64,000 bases of DNA from Narthecium ossifragum (lineage: Eukaryota; Streptophyta; Magnoliopsida; Dioscoreales; Nartheciaceae), in NCBI GenBank assembly GCA_963920575.1, contig OY986971.1:26454537-26518536 (forward strand), in the 5' to 3' direction. Within the stretch, counting starts at the first letter, position 1. Each line of letters starts with the position of its first letter. The position numbers and the translations under genes were made by a program. Positions 22,521 to 33,079 of this stretch are shown here, in pieces. The notes under the pieces were generated by a model, which was not told where the DNA came from, searched no databases, and saw only the letters and a program-made list of their open reading frames with translations.

Positions 22521-24530
22521 GTTTTTTTTTTTGCTTAATTGAGGCCAAAGGCTACTTACACCACTTCACTATCCCACATTGCGTTCGGACACTATGCCAT
22601 CCTCACACACCAAAATTCTCCCAGCATACAAACACAATGCCTCTCTTGAGAGCTTATCAACTCTTTCATTACAAGTTCTTGGTACAAATGCAAAATTAAC
22701 TCCATGAAAAGTGGCTGCTAAAGCCCACAAGTCTCTAAGTATCTCCATCAAATGCCTAGGCCATACCTCCTTCCTGTTCAAGTAGTTAACAGGTCTCAAG
22801 GCATCAGATTCAATAAGGACATTGCTCTCCCCTCTAATCCATGCTTCGTTAAGTGCCAACTTAATAGCATAGAGTTCCGCCTCCTCAACTGACTGTGATG
22901 TAGAGCATGCCTTCATATTCCAAAGTTCACCCTCTATATCCTGAAAACAGAGCACACCAATGCCAGTCTTCTTCTCTAATTGTTTCCAATGAAGCGTCTA
23001 CCTGAATAATGCATCCATTCCATCCTGCTCGGTGCTTCAATGCCAGCATTTCCTTCTCCCCAGTCCATCCTTTAACCCTTCAGAATTCAGCAGTAAGTCT
23101 CTGAATTCGAATTGCTAAAACCTCTGCTGGATTTTTTTCTCCTTCCCATATCAAAGTATTGCGAGACTTCCATAGCAACCAAAGACCGTATCCAATCATA
23201 GTTTTCCTCCACCGAACACTCCTATTTGTAGATGATTTCAAACATTCATCCAACATATCTTCTAAACCATACCTCCTATCCGGAAAGAGGATGCTCCAAA
23301 CCGAGCAAGCGTATTCACAATCCGTAAAAATATGATATACATCCTCTACCATTTCTCCACACATGGGGCAATCTCTTTCCGAGTTCATGCAAATGCACCA
23401 TAATGCATCTCTAGTAGGGAGTTTTTCCTTCATTAATTTCCACAAGAACTGTCTTATACGGGGTCCTGCCGGCATTGACCAAATGTTTCGCCAAGTAGAA
23501 TGTGGATATTTCTGCACTTCTCATGTTTCCTGCATAATCATCCAATTATAGATATCAGAAGCTGTTGCCTTACCATTCTTGCTAAAAGTCCACCTCCATT
23601 TATCTGCTTCTTGCCGCTTATCAATAGATATGTCAATAATAGTATCAACCATATCCACATGGAACATGGCAGTCAGTTTCATTCTGTCCCACCTTCCATC
23701 TGTTAAAAATTCATATATGAGCAAACCTTGTTTCCCATCATAAGCTCCCATTAAGCAAGGCCTTCTATGAAGAGGTTGGTCCTCCAACCACCAATCATAA
23801 TAGCTATCAATCCTACTTTTCTTCCCAGGAGTAAATAGGATGGCATACCTCATTGCTTGGGCTGATTTGCAAATAGCTTTCCTGAAGAGAGAAGATCTGT
23901 CTGGACAACAGGATGGAGGCAAAATGCCCCCCCCCCCCCATTTGTACTTCTCTCTAACCACCACACTCCATATTGAATTTTTTTCCTCCATTAATGCAGT
24001 CACCCGCCGAGAAGGGAGAGCCCGCTGCCACTTGGACAAATCCTTAACTCCCAATCCACCTTTCTCAGTAGGCATACAAACTTCTTTCCAAGCAACTCTA
24101 GCATAAGATCTCTTGCCACCCCAAAGGAAAATACGAAAAATAGCTTCCATTCTCCTCAACACAGCCTCCAGGATGCACGTAGCTTGCATAGTATGCACCA
24201 GAATTGCTTGTAGAACTGCCTTGATAAGAGTTAATCTTCCTGCTTTAGATAGCATCAAACCTTGACAAGAGGATATTTTGGTTATAATTTTATCCAACAT
24301 GCCATCAAAATGCTTCACACGAACCCTCTTTCCATCTATTGGAACTCCCAGGTAAGTCCATACCCCTTTCTCTATCTTCATTCCAAGGATATGGCAAATT
24401 CTGGCTCTCCTATCATGAGGCATACTTCTTGAAAACCGTACTCTAGATTTGGTGCAGTTTAACTCCAGACCAGCTAGCATTCTAAACCTTGTTAACACCA
24501 ATCTCAAATTACGAGCTTCCATCACCTTCG
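22521..24530 (-). pseudogene. Truncated, frame-broken LINE ORF2
   Basis: Minus-strand LINE with poly(A) as the T run at about 22521-22533. From its 5' break: the C-terminal reverse transcriptase region at 23521-24525 (334 codons), a stop, a zinc-binding RVT domain at 23080-23517 (CPMCGEMVEDVYH), a second break, and an RNase H-like domain at 22569-22955 (LIESDALRPVNYL, FAFVPRTCNERVD). An 11-base poly-C run at about 23931 lies within it. Dead by truncation and at least two breaks. It sits inside the CACTA element and is absent from unit 1. Confidence 0.85.
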
Positions 24531-26030
24531 CAATTCAAATTGCAGTTTAAGGTATTTGTTTGTGCAAGTCTTGGTTAGTTTGGTAGCCGTTATAAGTATG
24601 TAGCTGATAGCCTTCGGGCTCAATTTTTTGAAAAAAAGTCCTCCACACATTTTCTCATTCCTTAAATTGTACTTGAACAGGAAAAAGGAAGCCCTCGCCA
24701 GATTCTTATATCGAAGTTGTGCAACAGGTTGGTGTTGAGCTAGCTAACTGTATCTCCATTGATGACAGCTTTTTTGACACTACTCATGCGCCAGGAATGC
24801 AGGAATCAGGCATTTATATTGGGAACACTGCAAGTTAACAATGCAGCGATTGGCGGACTAGTTTGGGACGATAAAGGTATGGTTTCCTGCAAGGAAGAAA
24901 TAACTAGTGGTGTGATGATCCAATTCGTGATTTGTTTGGTTGATATTGGGCATCTAATTGCTGTTTGAACTTGTTACTTTTTGAACTTGTCAATATACAA
25001 TTTGTTGAACTTGTATTTTCCATGATGTTTCAACAAATTGAAATATTTCAATTAGCAAGCATTATTTTGGATCAAAACATTCTTTTAGATGAGAAATTGA
25101 ATTGTGACTTTGAATTAATATGGAGTTTTAGTATTTTAAGTTTTGTGGTTTTAAATAGTTTGGTTGATATCGAGCAAATCGTTGTATTGACAACATTTTT
25201 TTATCATAATTAGTATTTACTTTTAGTGATCAAAAATTACTATTTGTGATCAGAAGAGTGGTCACAACAAATAGATATAATGATCTCCTTTGTATTATTT
25301 GCGATCAATATGTGGTCATAATTGCTTCTACAGCTACCATGAGGAATCAAAATAGCGACCAAATATATGGTCGCTATATTGAGCTACTTGTTGCGACCAA
25401 ATTGGGGTGGTCATAATGAGTTGGTGTCTTTAGCGACAAACTAGTTGAAGTTTAATGCGACCAAGAAATATTCTAATCGCATGATACTTAACCGTTTGCG
25501 ACTAACTTGACTTGGTCGAAAAGTTCCATTTGTAATGACTTATTTTTGACCACTTGGCGACCAAATGGAAATGGTCACTAAACCCCCCGAAATGGCATTT
25601 AACGACCAAATGTTGTACTATCTGCGACCCTTATATTGGTCGCCAAATGGCCTTTTTCTTGTAGTGTTTGTGGCGCAGGGTAAACGTGGACCTCTCTATG
25701 GAAGAGATGACCAAACTCTCTATGGGAGAGATAACCAGATTTCTATAGAGGAAGAAACCAAAAACCCTATTTTCTTATTCATCCAAAAACTGACTGTTCA
25801 CAAACCCTAGGCCTCTTTTTATAGGTTTAAGGAAAGACCAACTCAACTAAAACATGGACTCAAACCCTAATCCAAGTATTAACCCGGAATTCAATAATTA
25901 AAAGAAACTCTACTCAAACTAGGAATTTGCCAAAAATAGAAACCGATAAAACTGCCATAAAAGGAAAGTTTTCACTAAAACTGAGATTTAGACCAAAAGG
26001 AGACGAAATTTGGTGATTCGACGAGCAGTC

Positions 26031-26225
26031 ATGGAGAGATCGAAGACCCGCTTGTTTTGCCTGGTCATACGCCCCGATCAGACGGTCGGATCAAAAGTTA
26101 TGGCCATCCAAAGGTCTTAGTCGGACGGATGGAATTCGAATGCGTCCAGATCGCCTTGGAAGCTGCTCCGGATCGGACTCAGTCAGGTCCCGCCCTGGTC
26201 CTGCATCAGTTTGGCCCTGGTGTTC
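26031..26225. other. Post-duplication boundary DNA
   Basis: Unit homology ends near 26030. The short stretch to the hAT remnant holds no recognisable gene. Confidence 0.4.
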
Positions 26226-27500
26226 CTAAGTAGTGGCGGAACCAGGGGGCGAGGGGGGGCGGTCGCCCCCCCTGGCGACGCCGGAACCCCCTCCCCACCC
26301 CCCGACCCTTCACCTCCTCCACGCGGACCACGCCCCTTCGCCCCCCCCCCCCCCCTCCGCGGCCCGCCGCCCCTTCACCTCCTCCACGCGGCCACCGGAC
26401 GACGCCCGTTCGCCTCCTCCACGCCCGTTTATGTATGGCCTATGGGCTATGGGCGTGCTTTCCACAGCCGCACAACCCCTCGCCCCCTCCCCCCTCTCCG
26501 GCCCTCCCCAGTACCCCCTCTCCGGCACCCGCCCCCACCCGGCAGGGCTTGGCCGGCCGGCACCTACCCAAGAGAAGAAACAGAGCACTTAAATATAGAA
26601 ACAGAGCATGTATGTTTTTTTTTTAAAAAATTATTTGATTAATTAGTTAATTATTTGTTAATGTTAGGATCTATAATTTATTAGTTTGATTTAGTTAATT
26701 ATTTATTTGTTAGGATTTAGTTAATTATTTGATAATTTATTAGTTTATTTTTATTTTTATTTTATTTTATTTTATTTAGATAATGGATAAGTTTGTGATT
26801 AAAAAAAACCACGAATCGGACCAAACGGTGAATCGTCTAATACTCATGACTTGCGTACTACTTCAGAGAATACTAGTTCGAAAAGACCCCGAACTGGTTT
26901 AATTAATACTAGTTTGACCATGCTAAGTTATGTCGTCTTGCTGAATTTTATGAAGAGGATTTCACAGCAGCTGATCGTATGATCCTTAGAGATCGGTTTA
27001 ACATCTACATTAGAGATGTTAGAAGAAATGACGATTTTTCTGGACTTCAAGATATTGGAAGTCTTGCTATAAAGATTGTTAAGATTAGAAAAAATGCTCT
27101 ATTTCCATTGGTTTATCTTCTTATTGAGTTGGCATTGGTCTTACCAATTGCGACTGCAACCGTTGAGAGAGTCTTCTCTTCGATGAAGATTGTCAAGTCT
27201 TATTTATGTAATATGATAGGAGATGACTGGATGAATGATTGCATGGTTGTATACATCAAGCGGGAAATTTTTGAAACTATTGAGAATGAAGTCATTTTGA
27301 AACATTTTCAAAAAATGCAAAAGCGTAGGATCCAATTTCCACCTCTCAATCGCAGTACATAGTACAGTATGTATATTTTAATATTTGTATTCTTTTTATT
27401 CCTTAATGTTCGATATTGTAATTCTAAGGTATTTTTTGGATTACTTAAAAGAAAAATTTTTTGGTCATTTTTATTCCTTAATGTATCCGGACTTGCGAAA
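26226..27500 (+). mobile_element. Internally deleted hAT element (right end unclear)
   Basis: Begins near TAGTGGCGGAACCAGGG, which resembles a common plant hAT terminus. A very GC-rich, proline-coding stretch (26230-26590) is followed by AT-rich DNA and transposase fragments. I could not find the matching right terminus, so the 3' boundary is approximate. Confidence 0.5.
26783..27361 (+). pseudogene. hAT transposase remnant (C-terminal dimerisation region)
   Basis: An ATG at 26783 begins MDKFVIKKNH, the usual start of TTF-type/ZMYM-like hAT transposases, but the frame stops after about 40 codons. From about 26920 the frame resumes near the C-terminus. The 127-codon stretch at 26979-27359 carries the hAT dimerisation signature (ALVLPIATATVERVFSSMK, then IKREIFETIE). 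The zinc finger and catalytic core between them are deleted. Not functional. Confidence 0.8.
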
Positions 27501-29057
27501 CGTGCGCGCACTTAGCTAAGGGCTTCAGTTGTGTTTCTACGCGGCCTTCAGGCTTAACTAATAAAACTAATAATAATCTACTGACCTAAAAAATTCCGAT
27601 CTTCAATTACATGTATGTTACATTTCTTCTATCAATTTTGTAACCTAGCTAATTGGTTTTGTTTTCTTTTTTTTGGTTCTTCTCATGGAGTCCAGTAATA
27701 ACAAGGTAAATAATATATACGTTGCATATGTTAATAGAAAAACAAAACATAATTCTCGGATTGGAAACATGCCTGGCTCATTTGTAGCATAATTCAATGA
27801 TAGTCGCATGATTGTGGCTGGCCATCAACGAAATATATGTTGTTAAGGATACACAATAACAAAGGGGCCAGGGATGGCCGATTGCATAAAGGGCTCAATT
27901 TAAAGACCAGAAAGCTTAGCCCAGCTAAGACCACGACCAGGCCCAGACTCTGAGTCTGGCTTGGCCCATCTAGAAGCCCAATATAACAGTCCTCCTACGC
28001 CATGGCTGGCCCATTTTGGCCTAAAGAAGGGGCCATTGAGATCACAAAGAACAGAAAGATATGGATCTATTGGCTCGATATAATTTGCTAAAACCAGTTT
28101 ATAGGACATTAATTTGAAGGTCGTGATGATCGGATCAACTAATAAAAACATAAAATTTAAATAAGAAAAACTAGTTGTGTCCACTGTGTTATCTTCTACT
28201 TTTCTTTATTTTGGGTAGTATATTTATGTAAAATAGTTGAGCCCGTGAATTTGATTTAGCTTTCATTTCACGACGTCTTAACTTTAAATCCCTTAATTTA
28301 TTCTAATACCTAAGAACCATGAAGGAAAAAATCATCGGACCTAACCTTATCTGAAGTAGATTGGTCAAAAATAAATAGTATGGTGACAAATGTTTTTTTT
28401 TCTTGGAAGATTGAAATTACTGTATTTGGTCCTCGAAATCTTTTAATGTGTTGACGCATTGCCCATGAAAACAAACAAACCTTGCATGTCTGGATTGGTG
28501 GACCTGCATTAAATTAATATACAGTACATACATAGGCTCACCAACCTCCAACCTGGTTGTGTTCATCACTTTTGCCCTTCAAAAATTTCTTAGATACCTC
28601 TCATGGATTAACAATCCATTCATTCGTGAAACAAAGTTTATAGTAGAACTAGTTTGAAGCAGCCACAGCCTTTCATATCAAATCCTGTAGAAATCTTCAA
28701 TATAATATCATCATACTTCACATATCTGTGAAAATACCCATAGAAAAGAGCTAGCCAAAAGGGATACAAGAGATTATTCATCCAATTCATGACTATAAAA
28801 AAAAGACGAAGTCTTCATTACAAGCCTCATACTGTTAATATAGACATGGGAAACACAAGGTGACCAAGTTACAGATCTTGGTGGATGACTCTATCATGAG
28901 GGCAACCTTTCATATTTTATACAACTATAAACAAAAAAGAATTTTGATTTACATAACATGCCCTAGAATACCACTAGACAAACTCTGCATCTAGTTATCT
29001 TATTCATATCATAGACTAACCTATTCTGAGGATGCCGAAAATGGCGGTGAGACAAGT
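27501..29057. other. Intergenic, AT-rich
   Basis: A LINE-like 3' end phrase (GGCTTAACTAATAAAACT) occurs at about 27552. Short ORFs do not resemble known proteins. The final 100 bp or so is probably the 3'UTR of the SBH gene that follows on the minus strand. Nothing else is identified. Confidence 0.35.
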
Positions 29058-30672
29058 CTACTCTTTCTTCATGGGCCGTGCCTCCAATCCGCCTGCCTTC
29101 CTCTCTACAAGCGAGTAGGGCATGTATGTACCGAGAATCCTGTCCCACATGACAAAGAAGGGCTGAGAGAAGTTGTATTTGTTGCCATAGAGTTGGTGGT
29201 GGATATCATGATAAGCACTGTTGTTGCTGAAGAGCATATGAAGGATGTTCCCCGGTAGCCACAGTCCACAATGATCATCCACGGTTTTCACTGTGGCGAA
29301 AGAGAAGAAGAAGATGGCAGTCCGGGGGGTCATACCAGAGATGAGGAATGAGAGGGCACCTCCAATTGTGTCAAGAATTAGGCCCTCCAGGGGGTGATTG
29401 TAAAGAGCACCAAAGGCATAAGGAACTACAAGAGTGTGGTGCTTGGAATGGATGTGCTTGTATAGGAATTTGTTGATGTGCATGTATCTATGCATGAAGT
29501 ATTGCCATGTATCCATAACAAACATGGCCACTATGAATTGTCTCAATATGACAAGGAGGGGAGGCTGCCGGTGTACAACCCCACTATCATCACCTATAAC
29601 CTGCAGGTGCAACAGTATTGATTAGAATCTGTAAGCGTATATAGTATCTCGAATTTTACAAAATTTGCACTTTTAATCTATTTTGATTCATAGCCAACGA
29701 ATTGAACTCCATGAAAGAAAGTATCATCAGTGGACCATCAATAACACATACAGACTATATAAGCACATGACATAAGAATCTTAAAACAATAGATAGCTCT
29801 ATGGAAATTGAGAGTAGGTAACATTCCATTATATCCATATTGCTCATTTACCACCTAAACATTAAGAACATGGCCATCCAACAGAAAACTGGCAATTTAT
29901 TAAATACTATTGCTTTTAGATAAAGAAAACATTGACAACCCAGATCAACCACAAGAATTATTAAATAGAGCCAGAGGCAAGTAGGCATGTTCTTCAAGAG
30001 GCTTCAATTCTTTATGATATGAGGATCAAGCTGGCATCAAAAGGAGGTGACATACTAATTGGCGGTGGTATCAATGCTTTCACTTGGATTCTTGAAATCC
30101 CAACTAAAAGAGAACATAATGATTGTGCTGTCTTTCCTGCTCAACTAACTTATATTCCGATTCTAAAACTTGGAACCTGATCTAAATGGTGTACAGCTTA
30201 ATCTTAGTAAAATCAACCTTTGGAGAAAAAGCAAATGAGATTAAGGACAGTAAACTAATGAACTACTCAAAAGCAACTTGTTGATGTAACCAGCAGAGTG
30301 CTTTTCTTCAATGTTATAAAATTTCCTCTTTTTTTCATAAATTCAAGTAAAAAGATTAGGTTAAAATCCGCTTCTAAGATATGCATGAAGCAGCCATCAT
30401 GACGAACACAGAACACTGCTGAAATAGGAGATTAAGGGACAATTGTGTACCATGAACAAAAGCAAGGTGACCACAATCTGGAAAGCCTGTTGCACAAGAA
30501 CACCTTTGACAACTGTCGCCTTAGAGACAATGTTCTTCACATTCTCTTCACCTTTCGGATGCAATCGGTACTTCTCCATACCATCGAACAACACATATAT
30601 TCCCGAGTACACCCAGTAGACGGCGACCGGGATCAAGCTCCCAAGCAACTCATCTGAGATCGCAATCGCCAT
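29058..30672 (-). CDS. SBH: Sphinganine C4-monooxygenase, divergent third copy
   Basis: Same reaction and ER location as the tandem pair. Exon 1 30451-30672 (74 codons) and exon 2 29058-29600 (180 codons plus stop) are joined by a phase-0 GT-AG intron of 850 nt, for 254 aa; an in-frame ATG at 30687 would give 259. Histidine boxes: H111-R-Y-M-H115, HSKHH and HDIHH. The exon boundary position matches the tandem copies, so intron placement is conserved. The sequence is closer to the SBH1/SBH2 proteins of dicots (ISDELLG, GLWLPGNILH, TAIFFFSFATVKTVDDHCG) than the GC-rich pair is, and its base composition is ordinary. A leader exon near 31351-31420, a 5'UTR intron at about 30738-31350 (GTAGGA donor, TTGCAG acceptor) and a TATA box are visible. 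Probably the ancestral housekeeping copy. Confidence 0.95.
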
Positions 30673-31436
30673 CTCCGCACTCCTCAAATAATCAATTAGA
30701 TTGTGATTGATGGACAGCTAAAAAATTCTCTGTATCTGCAACACCAAATTTAATAGCAAGATGTAAGGGATGTTTACATTCAATCCAAGAAAAAGAAGAA
30801 GAACAACAATTCAATTCTAATAACTTCTAGCCCTCTAGACTCTCCCAAGAATTAACCAAAACAGAGACCACCAACCTATGGAAGAAGAGCAAAGAAAGAT
30901 GCCCCATAAAGGATTTACTGAAAGAAAGGACTCCAATTTAATCATAGACAAGAAATCCCACATGAAAAAGGACAAATGAAGAGCTTCATAAATACCAATG
31001 AAGTAAAGAAAATGTACAGAAATTAAAACAGTCCGCATCTCATAAAACAGACGTTGTTACAACTTGTTTTGGGTAACAAGGAAAATCACAATTAACCAAC
31101 CAAGAGTAAGACAAGGTACGAAGAACAATAAATCTACTCCCGAAAAAAACCCAAATTTTAACATACGAAACCCCCAGAAACACAAACCCGTTCATCAATC
31201 AACTTCAATCCAACAAACCCGGACCCCAACAATAAACTCAAAAACCGAAAACCCACTTCACCAAAGATCTCAGATCCTAAAACCCACCAAGAAATCATAC
31301 GCCAAACTCGCACCTAAGAGAACAGTATAGGCCTCTGATAAAAATCCTACCTTGAAGAATTCTCGACCAAAAAGAGGCCTCTATCCTTCTTGGGCTCTGC
31401 TTTGGTTGGGTTAGGAATCCCGAGGAGTAGAGGGAT

Positions 31437-31446
31437 GCTTATATAG
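31437..31446 (-). promoter_or_regulatory. TATA box of the third SBH gene
   Basis: TCTATATAAGC on the minus strand, about 90 bp upstream of the inferred 5'UTR splice donor near 31350. Spacing suits a TATA-driven start in the 31405-31415 region. Confidence 0.6.
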
Positions 31447-31449
31447 ACG

Positions 31450-32095
31450 AAGGAGTAGTCTTCTAGATAGGGGCTTTAGTCTCCGAAGCCGGGCGGGGAC
31501 GGCGCCGTCGACGACACTTCCACGAGTGTCAACTTTATTGAAATTAAAATAATATTAATATAATTTTAATGGCGAACATATTCTAATAGCAGGTGGGGAC
31601 GTCACGTCAAACGGTATTAGCTGTTTATTTACATCATGTGATGCATGCATAGAATCCGGCACTCAGAGACCACCCTGATCCACGCCACTCAGACACCTAT
31701 GAAACAATGATAGAGGTTTCTTTGGACTTCTTTTTGGTTCTATTTTAAGTTCCGGAGTTGGTTCGGTCCGAGTTGTCTATCAAATAAGAAAAAGATTAAA
31801 GCAGCTGAGATTTGTCTCAAATATTCCAGTTATAAGGGCAACTTATAACCGGAATTAAAAAGCTCAACTTCTCAACTTTTATTAGATAAATACTAAATAA
31901 ATAAAAAGCTGGCATTGTCACTAGAACAGTAGGATAATTTTAATTATGTCATAGCTTCTCAGGGTTCTAAGCCAGAAGTTAGCAAGAATGGACCCATTCT
32001 TGGAAAAGAAAATTCTAAAAAAAAAGTGGGTAATCTAAATATATACCAAAAAGTAGGTAATCTAAATATATACCAAAAAAGAGCCACTGTCGTTG
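31450..32095. other. Intergenic
   Basis: No gene seen. A short AT-rich phrase near 31530-31575 resembles the start of the duplication units (ACTTTATTGAAATTAAAATAA). Two tandem copies of a roughly 24-bp phrase with GTAGGTAATCTAAATATA occur at about 32020-32070. Confidence 0.35.
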
Positions 32096-32510
32096 GTGAG
32101 GTACATATCGAACTGAAATACCGAATACTGAAATAACAAAATACCGAAATACCATAATTTAAAAAACCGAATCGAACCGAATTAGTGCATAGAACCTAAC
32201 CGAATTAGTGCATAAAATCGAACCGAATTAATTCGGTACACTAATTTAAAAACCGAACCTAACCGAACCGAAAAAACCAAAATAATTCGTAGTTTTTTAC
32301 TTACAATATAAAACCGAACCGAAATAAGGTATATAACTTTAAAATTTTCGGTATTTTAGTATTTATCAAATTTTAAAAATAAAAACTGAAACCGAACCAA
32401 ATACCGAATTTTTTTTAAAAAAAAACGAACCGAACCGAATATACCGAAAAACCGAACTGAATTGTTCATTTCGGTTCTAAAAGTTCGGTTCGGTTTTGCT
32501 CACCCCTGCT
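32096..32510. mobile_element. Probable hAT MITE rich in ACCGAACCGAA
   Basis: The stretch is dominated by CCGAACCGAA-type repeats, which become the complementary TCGGTTCGGTT at the right end, making it strongly self-complementary. It ends TTTTGCTCACCCCTG, which inverted (CAGGGGTGAGCAAAA) is a familiar hAT-type MITE terminus. The left end (GGTGAGGTACATATCGAA) is degenerate and no TSD was found. Confidence 0.55.
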
Positions 32511-32879
32511 CCGTCTGTAGATGAAAGCAATCCAAACAGTCTTAATGGATCAAATTTAGGAAAAAGTCAAGCATCTGTGTTGGTTGGTTTACAACCAGAA
32601 GTACATGTCAAAGGGGATTGCTTTCATTTTACCCCAGAAATCCTTGCACATTAATGATATCTTGACCATTGAAACTAATAAGAACATTTGAACCACAAGC
32701 TGGTGGAAACAAGCAGAAAGAAGGCAGGTGTCCTGCAATATAAATTAGGCCGTTTAACAATTAGCCCGCAAACTTGAAGTTTTTGACTATTGATACAAAA
32801 AAAAAATAATTCAGACGTAGACATTAAGACTATATTGCGTGTTTGGATGCCCCTCTTGGAATGGTACGCGCGGAATTCT
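32511..32879. other. Intergenic before assembly gap
   Basis: No gene recognised. The last bases before the gap read GGTACGCGCGGAATTCT. Confidence 0.3.
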
Positions 32880-33079
32880 NNNNNNNNNNNNNNNNNNNNN
32901 NNNNNNNNNNNNNNNNNNNNNNNNNNNNNNNNNNNNNNNNNNNNNNNNNNNNNNNNNNNNNNNNNNNNNNNNNNNNNNNNNNNNNNNNNNNNNNNNNNNN
33001 NNNNNNNNNNNNNNNNNNNNNNNNNNNNNNNNNNNNNNNNNNNNNNNNNNNNNNNNNNNNNNNNNNNNNNNNNNNNNNN
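32880..33079. other. Assembly gap (200 N)
   Basis: Exactly 200 undetermined bases, a conventional placeholder length. Immediately to the right is the interior of an LTR whose first 740 or so bases are missing by comparison with the copy at 34430, so the true gap probably contains the LTR start. Confidence 0.98.

Larger units (their letters stand above)
21409..25666. mobile_element. CACTA element with both termini, unit 2
   Basis: Inverted ends CACTACAAGAAAAA at 21409 and the complement TTTTTCTTGTAGTG ending at 25666, flanked by the 3-bp target TTT (21406-21408 and 25667-25669). Subterminal regions are dense in GCGACCA/TGGTCGC motifs, for example 25300-25640. No transposase; it is non-autonomous and is itself interrupted by a MITE and a LINE. 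Its left half matches the remnant in unit 1, so the element predates the duplication. Confidence 0.9.
8085..26030. repeat. Segmental duplication unit 2, expanded by insertions
   Basis: Direct repeat of 1805-8075. Homologous anchors occur in the same order: 8090-9436, 9996-11208, 13651-13927, 14412-14690, 17580-17621, 20823-21000, 21320-21709 and onward to 25670-26030. The length difference is accounted for mainly by inserted transposons, each listed separately. The duplication therefore predates them. Confidence 0.85.

Noticed and set aside
26211..26642. Proline-rich ORF of 143 codons at the left of the hAT remnant
   Set aside because: Low-complexity, GC-rich transposon subterminal DNA. Several overlapping frames are equally open and there is no known domain.
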